Positions 32,148 through 38,314 of a DNA stretch of 38,314 nucleotides are shown here, piece after piece; the first letter of the stretch is position 1; each line of letters begins with the position of its first letter. The stretch comes from Sphingomonas sp. (GTDB lineage Bacteria > Pseudomonadota > Alphaproteobacteria > Sphingomonadales > Sphingomonadaceae). The translations under genes were made by a program, and so were the position numbers. Where the stretch lies: positions 1 through 38,314 of the forward strand of contig JAFIGU010000027.1 of NCBI GenBank assembly GCA_017849555.1, written 5' to 3'. A model generated the notes under the pieces. That model did not search any database, was not told the origin of the DNA, and was given only the letters and a program-made list of their open reading frames with translations.

Positions 32148-33584
32148 TTACGAGATATGCACCGACTTGGTGATCATATGCGCCTCGATCCCCTCGGGGC
32201 CGTCCTCCGAGCCGAAGCCCGAATCCTTGACCCCGCCGAACGGCGCATCGGGCCATGAGGTGCGGACGTTGTTGATGCACACCATCCCCGATTCGACCGC
32301 ATCGCCAAGGATCGCCTGACGCCGCCCGTTCTCGGTGAAGCAATAGGACGCCAGGCCATAGGGCAGCCGGTTGGCCTGCTCGATCGCCTCCTCCAGCGTC
32401 CCGAAGCGGCGGATCAGCGCGAGCGGGCCGAACGGCTCCTCGTTCATCACCTTGGCCTCCAGCGGCACGTCGGCGAGCACCGTCGGCGCGTAGAAGAAGC
32501 CGTCGCCCGCGCCGCGTTCGCCGCCGGCGAGCACCTTGGCCCCCGCCGCGCGCGCATCGGCGATCATCGCCTCCAGCGCATCGGGGCGACGCGGGTTGGC
32601 GAGCGGGCCCATTTTGGTCCCCGCGACGCTGCCGTCGCCGACCGTCACCTGCCGCGTCCGCTCGGCGAACCCCGCCGCGAAGCGTTCATAGATGCCGTCC
32701 TGCACATAGAAACGCGTCGGCGAGACGCACACCTGCCCGGCGTTGCGGAACTTGTGCGCGACGAGAATGTCGAGCGTCTTGTCGAGATCGCAATCGTCGA
32801 ACACCAGCACCGGGGCGTGCCCGCCGAGCTCCATCGTCATCTTCATCACGCTGTCGGCGGCGAGCCGCATCAGGTGCTTGCCGATCGGCACCGATCCGGT
32901 GAAGCTCAGTTTGCGCGTCACCGGCGAGGCGAGCAGCGTCCGCGACACCTCATCGGGCACCCCGAAGACGATCTGCGCGACCTCGCCCGGCAGCCCGGCG
33001 TCCTGGAAACATTGCAGGATCGCGGTGGCGCTCGCCGGGGTCTCCTCGCTCGGCTTGAGGATCACCGAACAGCCCGAGGCGATCGCCGGGGAGAGCTTGC
33101 GCACCACATTGAGCAACGGGAAATTCCATGCGCAGAAGGCCGCGACCGGGCCGACCGGCTGCTTGAGCACCATCGAGCGCAGCCCGCTCGCGCGCGGCAG
33201 CACCCGGCCATAGATGCGCACCGCCTCGCCGGCGTGGAAATCGAGGATCGCCGCCGCGCCGATCGCCTCACCGCGCGCTTCGGCGAGCGGCTTGCCCTGT
33301 TCCTCGGTGGCGATCGCGGCGAGCGCATCGGCGCGCTCGCGGATCAGCGCTGCGGTCTTGCTGAGCACCGCGGCGCGCGTTTCGCCCGGGGTCTCGCGCC
33401 ACGCGCGGAAACCGCGCTCGGCCGCCGCCAGCGCCTCGTCGAGATCGGCGGCCGAGGCATGCGGCACCGTCCCGATCGTCGCGCCGGTCGCGGGATTGAG
33501 CACGTCCTGCGCCACCCGGCCGCCGCCCGTGCGCCATTCGCCGGCGATATAAAGGGCGCGTGCGGGGCGGTCGGTCTGGCTCAT
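32148..33584 (-). CDS. NAD(P)-dependent aldehyde dehydrogenase, succinate-semialdehyde type
   Basis: A 478-residue aldehyde dehydrogenase. Catalytic C286 lies in NAGQVCVSPTRF and general base E252 in MELGGHAP. FSFTGS-like LSFTGSVPIGKHL binds the cofactor, and FCAWNFPL carries the conserved Asn. The EEPFGPLALIRRF segment is standard. Similarity in style is closest to succinate-semialdehyde dehydrogenases, but the aldehyde cannot be assigned. ATG 33584 is preceded by GAGGTGA at good spacing; the longer frame to 33689 lacks family similarity. It converges on the acyl-CoA dehydrogenase pair and is divergent from the GNAT gene. Confidence 0.92.
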   Translation of the reverse strand: MSQTDRPARALYIAGEWRTGGGRVAQDVLNPATGATIGTVPHASAADLDEALAAAERGFRAWRETPGETRAAVLSKTAALIRERADALAAIATEEQGKPLAEARGEAIGAAAILDFHAGEAVRIYGRVLPRASGLRSMVLKQPVGPVAAFCAWNFPLLNVVRKLSPAIASGCSVILKPSEETPASATAILQCFQDAGLPGEVAQIVFGVPDEVSRTLLASPVTRKLSFTGSVPIGKHLMRLAADSVMKMTMELGGHAPVLVFDDCDLDKTLDILVAHKFRNAGQVCVSPTRFYVQDGIYERFAAGFAERTRQVTVGDGSVAGTKMGPLANPRRPDALEAMIADARAAGAKVLAGGERGAGDGFFYAPTVLADVPLEAKVMNEEPFGPLALIRRFGTLEEAIEQANRLPYGLASYCFTENGRRQAILGDAVESGMVCINNVRTSWPDAPFGGVKDSGFGSEDGPEGIEAHMITKSVHIS

Positions 33585-33734
33585 GTCGTCACCTCGGGAA
33601 ATGAATCGTGCGGCGGGAGATGCGTATCCGCCCAGCATCTGTCCACCCCCTGCCTTCAAGCGCAGGCAATTCAGCCGCAATCCCGTCAAGTTAGCTCTCT
33701 AGGTCGCGAGGCCATAAAACGGGAGGACGCCAAT

Positions 33735-34265
33735 ATGCTCACCGCCATTCTGACCGACGGACCGGTTCGGCTCGTCCCCTTCACCGACGATCATGTCGAA
33801 GGGCTGCGCGCCGCCTGCGCCGCCGACCCGGATATCTGGGAAATCTACCCGCTCTCGATGCTGGGCGAGCATTTCGCCCCCTCGCTGCACTTCATCCGCG
33901 CGATGCCGGGCTGGACGACCTTCGCGGTGCTCGACGGCGAGGAGATCGTCGGGATGACGAGCTATATCGCGATTGCCACACCGGATGCGATCGAGATCGG
34001 CGCCACCTATATCGCGCCGCATGTCCGCGGCGGCCCGTTCAACCGCGCAATGAAGCGGCTCTTGATCGATCATGCCTTCGCGACCGGATATCGAACGATC
34101 GAATTCAGGGTCGATACGCGCAACGGCCGCTCGATGCGCGCGGTCGAGAAGCTCGGCGCGACCAAGGCGGGAGTGCTCGAGAAAAACTTGCAGACCTGGA
34201 CCGGCTATGTCCGCGATACCGCGGTCTTCAGCCTTTCGCGCGCCGACTGGGAAACCGCCACGTAA
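33735..34265 (+). CDS. GNAT family N-acetyltransferase (RimJ/RimL type)
   Basis: A 176-residue acetyltransferase using acetyl-CoA. The N-terminal LVPFTDDHVEGLRAA and the C-terminal FRVDTRNGRSMRAVEKLGAT block, followed by a Y...DTAVFSL strand, match the RimJ/RimL branch that acetylates protein N-termini or small amines. The pyrophosphate loop, usually Q/RxxGxG/A, is represented by APHVRGGPFNRAMKR. The substrate is unknown. GGGAGGA at 33721-33727 supports ATG 33735, although the frame is open for about 980 bp upstream (antisense to the aldehyde dehydrogenase). Confidence 0.9.
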   Translation: MLTAILTDGPVRLVPFTDDHVEGLRAACAADPDIWEIYPLSMLGEHFAPSLHFIRAMPGWTTFAVLDGEEIVGMTSYIAIATPDAIEIGATYIAPHVRGGPFNRAMKRLLIDHAFATGYRTIEFRVDTRNGRSMRAVEKLGATKAGVLEKNLQTWTGYVRDTAVFSLSRADWETAT

Positions 34266-34343
34266 CGTTGCCCTCGGCGGATTTGCCTTTTAGTCGGCAG
34301 CCAAACGCCGCTTCCGGCCGACTCGCATATCGAGGAAACAAGC

Positions 34344-35657
34344 ATGATCCCGCGCTATTCCCGCCCGGAGATGACCGCCCTGTGGTCCGCCGAGACGCGC
34401 TACAGCATCTGGTTCGAGATCGAGGCGCATGCCACCGACGCGCTCGCCGAGCTGGGCGTGGTGCCCAAGGAAGCCGCCGCGGCGCTGTGGCGCTGGTGGG
34501 ATACCAAGCCGGCGATCGACGTCGCCGCGATCGATGCGATCGAGGCGGTGACCAAGCACGACGTGATCGCCTTCCTCACCTGGGTGGCCGAGAATGTCGG
34601 CGACGAGGCGCGCTTCATGCACCAGGGCATGACCAGCTCCGACGTGCTCGACACCTGTCTCGCGGTGCAGCTGACCCGCGCCGCGGACCTGCTGCTCGCC
34701 GATATCGACGCGTTGCTCGCGGTGCTCAAGCGCCGCGCCTATGAGCATAAGCTGACCCCGACGATCGGGCGCAGCCACGGCATCCACGCCGAGCCGGTGA
34801 CCTTCGGGCTCAAGCTCGCCGAGGCCTATGCCGAGTTCAAGCGCAACCGCACGCGGCTCGCGCATGCCCGCGCCGATATCGCGACCTGCGCGATCTCGGG
34901 CGCAGTCGGCACCTTCGCCAATATCGAGCCGGCGGTGGAAGCGCATGTCGCGGCCAAGCTCGGGCTGACCGTCGAGCCGGTGTCGACCCAGGTGATCCCG
35001 CGCGATCGCCACGCGATGTTCTTCGCGACGCTCGGCGTGATCGCCAGCTCGATCGAGCGGCTGGCGGTGGAAATCCGCCACCTCCAGCGCACCGAGGTGC
35101 TCGAGGCCGAGGAATATTTCTCGCCCGGGCAGAAAGGTTCGTCGGCGATGCCGCACAAGCGCAACCCGGTGCTGACCGAAAATCTCACCGGTCTCGCCCG
35201 CATGGTGCGCGGCTATGTCACCCCGGCGCTGGAAAATGTGGCGCTGTGGCATGAGCGCGACATCAGCCATTCCTCGGTCGAGCGCTATATCGGCCCCGAT
35301 GCGACGATCACGCTCGATTTCGCGCTGGCGCGGCTGACCGGGGTGGTCGACAAATTGCTCGTCTACCCGGCGCGGATGCAGAAGAACCTCGATCGCATGG
35401 GCGGGCTGGTCCATTCGCAGCGCGTGCTGCTCGCGCTGACCCAGGCAGGGGTGAGCCGCGAGGATAGCTATCGTCTTGTGCAGCGCAACGCGATGAAGGT
35501 CTGGGAATCCGACGGGACGCTCTCGCTGGCCGAGTTGTTGAAGGCCGACAGCGAGGTCACGGCGGCGCTTTCGCCGCAGCAGATCGATGAAAAATTCGAT
35601 TTGGATTATCATCTTAAGCATGTCGACACGATCTTCGACCGGGTCTTCGCCGACTGA
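34344..35657 (+). CDS. purB: Adenylosuccinate lyase
   Basis: A 437-residue member of the fumarase/aspartase superfamily that acts twice in purine synthesis, splitting SAICAR and adenylosuccinate to release fumarate. The superfamily signature GSSAMPHKRNPVLTENL holds the flexible catalytic Ser loop. TSSDVLDT and GRSHGIHAEPVTFG carry the conserved His and Thr. Length is in the range of the B. subtilis/Thermotoga type rather than the longer E. coli type. GAGGAAAC precedes the ATG. A TTGCA dyad starts at the stop codon. Confidence 0.97.
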   Translation: MIPRYSRPEMTALWSAETRYSIWFEIEAHATDALAELGVVPKEAAAALWRWWDTKPAIDVAAIDAIEAVTKHDVIAFLTWVAENVGDEARFMHQGMTSSDVLDTCLAVQLTRAADLLLADIDALLAVLKRRAYEHKLTPTIGRSHGIHAEPVTFGLKLAEAYAEFKRNRTRLAHARADIATCAISGAVGTFANIEPAVEAHVAAKLGLTVEPVSTQVIPRDRHAMFFATLGVIASSIERLAVEIRHLQRTEVLEAEEYFSPGQKGSSAMPHKRNPVLTENLTGLARMVRGYVTPALENVALWHERDISHSSVERYIGPDATITLDFALARLTGVVDKLLVYPARMQKNLDRMGGLVHSQRVLLALTQAGVSREDSYRLVQRNAMKVWESDGTLSLAELLKADSEVTAALSPQQIDEKFDLDYHLKHVDTIFDRVFAD

Positions 35658-35711
35658 TTGCAAAAACTGCAATCGTGATTGCGCGCAACTATGTTGCAGC
35701 GCAGCATAACA
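35656..35711. promoter_or_regulatory. Cluster of three TGC/GCA dyads upstream of a small ORF
   Basis: Three dyads lie within 56 bp: GATTGCA-AAAAC-TGCAATC (35656-35674), the perfect palindrome TTGCGCGCAA (35679-35688) and TGTTGCAGCGCAGCATAACA (35692-35711). All share TGC...GCA half-sites. They lie just before the 28-residue ORF. The pattern recalls TGC/GCA operators such as those of PhaR, but no regulator is identified. Confidence 0.45.
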
Positions 35712-35759
35712 ATCGCCACATGCCGCCCCGCCGGACCTTCCCGGCGAGGAGATCACAAC

Positions 35760-35846
35760 ATGCGCATGTTCGAAGCCGCTGCCAGCCTTACGCTGGTACT
35801 CGCGGTCCAGGCGCTGGTGGTCGGCGTGGTTTCCACCGCGTTCTGA
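35760..35846 (+). CDS. Small hydrophobic peptide, 28 residues
   Basis: ATG 35760 to TGA 35844-35846 encodes MRMFEAAASLTLVLAVQALV and eight further residues (VGVVSTAF). It is essentially a single membrane helix with one basic residue at the front, so it may be an inner-membrane miniprotein. GAGGAG (35745-35750) lies 9 nt upstream, which is ideal spacing. A 9-bp stem hairpin follows 11 bp after the stop, and a dense set of dyads lies before it, so it has all the parts of an independent gene. No family is recognised. A chance ORF cannot be ruled out from one genome. Confidence 0.55.
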   Translation: MRMFEAAASLTLVLAVQALVVGVVSTAF

Positions 35847-35857
35847 CACATCCGCCA

Positions 35858-35879
35858 CCGCCCCTTATCCAAGGGGCGG
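35858..35879 (+). terminator. 9-bp hairpin after the small ORF
   Basis: CCGCCCCTT pairs perfectly with AAGGGGCGG around ATCC, extended by an outer CGCCA / TGGCG pairing. There is no T-run, but the position 11 bp after the stop codon suits a terminator. Confidence 0.6.
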
Positions 35880-35889
35880 ACTGGCGGGC

Positions 35890-35926
35890 GTGACGCTGCG
35901 TCACACGTGTGAACTTTGTGAACTTT
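35890..35926. repeat. Overlapping palindromes and a 9-bp tandem repeat
   Basis: GTGACGC-T-GCGTCAC (35890-35904) runs into the perfect 12-bp palindrome TCACACGTGTGA (35901-35912), then into two exact tandem copies of GTGAACTTT (35909-35917 and 35918-35926). No gene accounts for it. Confidence 0.7.
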
Positions 35927-35959
35927 GGGCCGTCGGGGCCTGCCCTAGATTCCCCGAGC

Positions 35960-35987
35960 CGTCATTCCCGCCTTCGCGGGAATGACG
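35960..35987. repeat. Single REP-like hairpin
   Basis: CGTCATTCCCGC and GCGGGAATGACG are perfect 12-bp arms around CTTC. It shares the CGTCATTCCCGC core with the REPIN arms at 622 and 28097. It lies 14 bp downstream of the zincin-like gene's 3' end (minus strand) and may end its transcript. Confidence 0.8.
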
Positions 35988-36001
35988 AAGGAAGCGGGGC
36001 G

Positions 36002-36463
36002 TCATCCTTCCGCGAACATCCCCAGCAACGTCTCATAGCTGTCCAGCCCCGGCGCGCCCGGCACGCTGCAGCCCGTGCGCAGCAGAAAGGCGTGGCGGAC
36101 GATCTCGGCCTGTTGCTCGATCCCGTAGCGTGCGAGCGACCACCCCGGCACGAAGCTATAGTGATAACGGCAGAAGGGATGCCGCGCGAGCGGCAGGAAG
36201 ATACCGCGCTGATGCTGCCAGACATGGCACATCTCGTGGATGAACAGCCCCTTCAGATCGAGCGACGCCTCGGCGAAATCGTCGCGATACGAGGGGCCGT
36301 GGGGGTGGAAATGGATCGTCCCGCGCGGCGCCATCACCACGTTGCGCGGCTGGAAGAATGCCCAACGGCGGCGCGCGATCCGCACCGCGTCATAGTCGAT
36401 CGCCGAACCGAACATCGAGCGGGCGAGCGCCACCTCGCCCGGCGTCAGCCCGCGCGCGCTCAC
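36002..36463 (-). CDS. Zincin-like metallopeptidase-fold protein (vgr-related protein)
   Basis: A 153-residue protein with the zinc motif HEMCH in LFIHEMCHVWQHQRG, and a possible third ligand Glu in YGIEQQAEIVRHAF about 35 residues on. That layout fits a gluzincin-like or DUF4157-like fold. Sphingomonad genomes often label such proteins 'vgr related', but nothing here resembles a VgrG spike. No signal peptide is visible. It overlaps the copper chaperone gene by 4 bp (ATGA), so the two are coupled. The substrate is unknown. Confidence 0.72.
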   Translation of the reverse strand: MSARGLTPGEVALARSMFGSAIDYDAVRIARRRWAFFQPRNVVMAPRGTIHFHPHGPSYRDDFAEASLDLKGLFIHEMCHVWQHQRGIFLPLARHPFCRYHYSFVPGWSLARYGIEQQAEIVRHAFLLRTGCSVPGAPGLDSYETLLGMFAEG

Positions 36464-36909
36464 TCCTTGGGCGCAGGATCGCCCGCGGCGATCACGCTCG
36501 CCGGCTGCTGGATGCGCACGCCGTCGGCGAAGGTGAAGGTGAAGGTCAGCTTGCCGCCCGGCTTCACGCTGGGGTTGAGGTCGAACAGCATCAAATGCTT
36601 GCCCCCCGGCGCGAACCGCACCGTCTGCGTCGCGGGCACGCGCAATTGCTGCATCGCGTCCATCGTCATCGCGCCGCCCGCGCCGGCCTTCATCTCGTGC
36701 ATCTCGGTGCGCACCGCGACATCGGTGGCGACGCTGATCAGGGTCGCGTCGGTCGGGCCGCCGTGAAGCGTGAAATAGCCCGCCGCCGGGCGGCCCGGCA
36801 CCGCCGCGAGCCGCACCCAGGCGTCGCTCACCGACAGTTGCGGTGCCTGCGAACAGCCCGCCAGCGCCGCGATGCCAACGGTCAAAGCCACCACGCTGCG
36901 CACGACCAT
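36460..36909 (-). CDS. PCu(A)C-type periplasmic copper chaperone, predicted lipoprotein
   Basis: A 149-residue protein with a lipoprotein signal (lipobox LAGC, Cys about residue 19). The Cu(I) site of this family, H(M)x10Mx21HxM, is visible as [18 protein letters not shown] followed by [10 protein letters not shown]. Such proteins deliver copper to the CuA site of cytochrome oxidase (Sco/PCuAC route) or protect against copper. AAGGGAG precedes the ATG. No cox or copper-efflux gene is adjacent. It is divergent from dnaK with 152 bp between, and its stop overlaps the zincin-like gene. Confidence 0.93.
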   Translation of the reverse strand: MVVRSVVALTVGIAALAGCSQAPQLSVSDAWVRLAAVPGRPAAGYFTLHGGPTDATLISVATDVAVRTEMHEMKAGAGGAMTMDAMQQLRVPATQTVRFAPGGKHLMLFDLNPSVKPGGKLTFTFTFADGVRIQQPASVIAAGDPAPKE

Positions 36910-36955
36910 TTTCTCCCTTTACCGAACAATGCGCGGAACCTAGCTGCGGCGCCTT

Positions 36956-36986
36956 CTTGCGGCAACACGCACGACACCTATATCCG
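36956..36986 (+). promoter_or_regulatory. Sigma-32 (RpoH) promoter of dnaK
   Basis: CTTG (36956-36959), a 17-bp spacer, then CCTATATCCG (36977-36986) matches every fixed position of the alphaproteobacterial heat-shock consensus CTTG-N17/18-CYTATNTNNG. Transcription should start near 36990, giving a leader of about 70 nt before ATG 37062. No CIRCE element is seen. Confidence 0.85.
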
Positions 36987-37061
36987 CCCGGTCAACATCG
37001 TTCCGTGTCGCCGCTTCACGGGGCACGGCGCAGTTTAAATGTAGGGGCTAGAAGAGCACTC

Positions 37062-38314
37062 ATGGCAAAAGTTATCGGTATCGACCTCGGCACCACCAAT
37101 TCGTGCGTTGCGGTCATGGAGGGCGGCAAGCCCAAGGTGATCGAAAATGCCGAAGGTGCGCGCACCACGCCCTCGATCGTCGCCTTCGCCAAGGATGGCG
37201 AGCGGCTGATCGGCCAGCCGGCGAAGCGCCAGGCCGTGACCAACCCGGATAATACGATTTTCGCGGTGAAGCGCCTGATCGGCCGCCGCTTCGACGACCC
37301 CGTGACCAAGAAGGACACCGAACTGGTCCCCTATAAGATCGCGCGCGGGCCGAACGGCGACGCCTGGGTCGAGGCCGGCGGCAAGGATTACAGCCCGTCG
37401 CAGATCTCCGCCTTCATCCTGCAGAAGATGAAGGAAACCGCCGAATCGTTCCTCGGCGAGGCGGTGACGCAGGCGGTGATCACCGTTCCGGCTTATTTCA
37501 ACGACGCCCAGCGTCAGGCCACCAAGGATGCCGGACAGATCGCCGGCCTCGAGGTGCTGCGCATCATCAACGAGCCGACGGCGGCCGCGCTGGCCTATGG
37601 CCTGGAGAAGCAGGACGGCAAGACGATCGCGGTCTATGACCTTGGCGGCGGCACCTTCGACATCTCGATCCTCGAGATCGGCGACGGCGTGTTCGAGGTG
37701 AAGGCGACCAACGGCGACACCTTCCTCGGCGGCGAAGACTTCGATTCGAAGATCGTCGAATATCTCGCGGAAGGCTTCAAAAAGGACGAGGGCATCGACC
37801 TCACCAAGGACAAGCTTGCGCTGCAGCGGCTCAAGGAAGCCGCGGAAAAGGCGAAGATCGAGCTGTCCTCGGCGCAGACCACCGAGGTCAACCTGCCCTT
37901 CATCACCGCCGATCAGAACGGCCCGAAGCACCTCGTCAAGACGATCACCCGCGCCGATCTGGAGAAGCTGGTCGAAAGCCTGATCCAGCGCACGCTGGAG
38001 CCGTGCCGCAAGGCGCTGGCCGATGCGGGCGTGAAGGCCGACGACATCGCCGACGTGGTGCTGGTGGGCGGCATGACCCGCATGCCGCGCGTCCGCGAGG
38101 TGGTGAAGAGCTTCTTCGGCAAGGAGCCGCACACCGGCGTCAACCCGGACGAGGTGGTCGCGATGGGCGCCGCCATCCAGGCCCGCGTGCTGCAGGGCGA
38201 CGTGAAGGACGTGCTGCTGCTCGACGTGACCCCGCTGTCGCTGGGCATCGAGACTTTGGGCGGCGTATTCACCCGCATGATCGACCGCAACACCACGATC
38301 CCCACCAAGAAGTC
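37062..38314 (+). CDS. dnaK: Molecular chaperone DnaK (Hsp70), 3' truncated by window end
   Basis: The first 417 codons of DnaK are present and the frame stays open to the window edge; full-length proteins have about 630 residues. The ATPase domain is recognisable throughout: [16 protein letters not shown] (phosphate loop), [51 protein letters not shown] and [13 protein letters not shown]. The substrate-binding domain starts with [14 protein letters not shown] at the end. With GrpE and J proteins it folds and refolds cytosolic proteins. It is preceded by a matching RpoH promoter. dnaJ, if adjacent, would lie beyond the window. Confidence 0.98.
   Translation, partial: MAKVIGIDLGTTNSCVAVMEGGKPKVIENAEGARTTPSIVAFAKDGERLIGQPAKRQAVTNPDNTIFAVKRLIGRRFDDPVTKKDTELVPYKIARGPNGDAWVEAGGKDYSPSQISAFILQKMKETAESFLGEAVTQAVITVPAYFNDAQRQATKDAGQIAGLEVLRIINEPTAAALAYGLEKQDGKTIAVYDLGGGTFDISILEIGDGVFEVKATNGDTFLGGEDFDSKIVEYLAEGFKKDEGIDLTKDKLALQRLKEAAEKAKIELSSAQTTEVNLPFITADQNGPKHLVKTITRADLEKLVESLIQRTLEPCRKALADAGVKADDIADVVLVGGMTRMPRVREVVKSFFGKEPHTGVNPDEVVAMGAAIQARVLQGDVKDVLLLDVTPLSLGIETLGGVFTRMIDRNTTIPTKK

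Noticed and set aside
35909..36766. A 285-codon plus-strand open frame starting NFVNFGPSGP
   Set aside because: It runs through a tandem repeat and a REP hairpin and then antisense to the zincin-like and copper chaperone genes. It is repeat-derived, not a gene.
37035..38132. A 365-codon minus-strand open frame at the right end
   Set aside because: Antisense of dnaK. DnaK is unmistakable on the plus strand; its frame lacks a stop only because the window ends.
1..38314. CRISPR arrays, tRNA genes, phage or defence modules
   Set aside because: No regularly spaced repeats, no cloverleaf-like sequences and no integrase, phage structural or known defence genes were found on either strand.

Overview
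The window looks like chromosomal DNA of a Sphingomonas-type alphaproteobacterium. It is very GC-rich (about two thirds by eye) and carries alphaproteobacterial markers: the ChpT phosphotransferase, small DUF3035, DUF6491 and DUF486 proteins, and a heat-shock promoter of alphaproteobacterial type before dnaK. It also has many short palindromic intergenic repeats. Apart from the tail of an IS110-type transposase at the left edge, I see no phage, plasmid, CRISPR or tRNA features. All calls come from reading the sequence and from memory of protein families; no database search was run.

Layout. 1-2.7 kb: transposase tail, sufE, a REPIN-like repeat, a ferredoxin-like protein overlapping a J-domain protein, the RNase P RNA gene and an AmiD-type amidase. 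2.8-8.6 kb (minus): a compact chemotaxis cluster chpT-cheA-cheW-cheY-cheB-cheR, with three ATGA overlaps (two within the cluster: cheA/cheW and cheB/cheR) and no receptor gene. 8.7-13.9 kb: a JAMM protease divergent from rluD, then rpoH, mtgA, an MFS exporter, a small acidic protein and a DUF486 membrane protein. 14-17.3 kb: homoserine dehydrogenase divergent from an OPT transporter. 17.4-21.0 kb (minus): a GT4 glycosyltransferase fused to a toroid-like domain, followed by a GH130 enzyme. 21.1-24.1 kb: queF, a DUF6491 protein, then sseA-metC. 24.2-29.9 kb (minus): metallophosphoesterase-ribF-ileS-lspA-DUF3035. 30-34.3 kb: a translationally coupled acyl-CoA dehydrogenase pair, an aldehyde dehydrogenase and a GNAT protein. 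34.3-38.3 kb: purB, a 28-residue ORF, a zincin-like protein overlapping a PCu(A)C copper chaperone, and the 5' part of dnaK, which runs off the window.

How genes work together. rpoH (sigma-32) and its expected target dnaK are both present, and dnaK has a full match to the alphaproteobacterial heat-shock promoter consensus. ChpT, the CtrA-pathway phosphotransferase, sits directly upstream of the chemotaxis genes, and a one-mismatch CtrA-type site lies just before cheA. The ribF-ileS-lspA block joins flavin synthesis, tRNA charging and lipoprotein processing, and ends in a predicted lipoprotein. sseA and metC overlap and both handle sulfur compounds.

Best leads: the GT4-toroid plus GH130 pair as a possible uncharacterised glycan system; the CheA that ends in a receiver-like domain lacking its acidic residues; the low-GC patch with rare codons inside the ileS editing domain; and the 28-residue ORF with a dense set of dyads in front of it.
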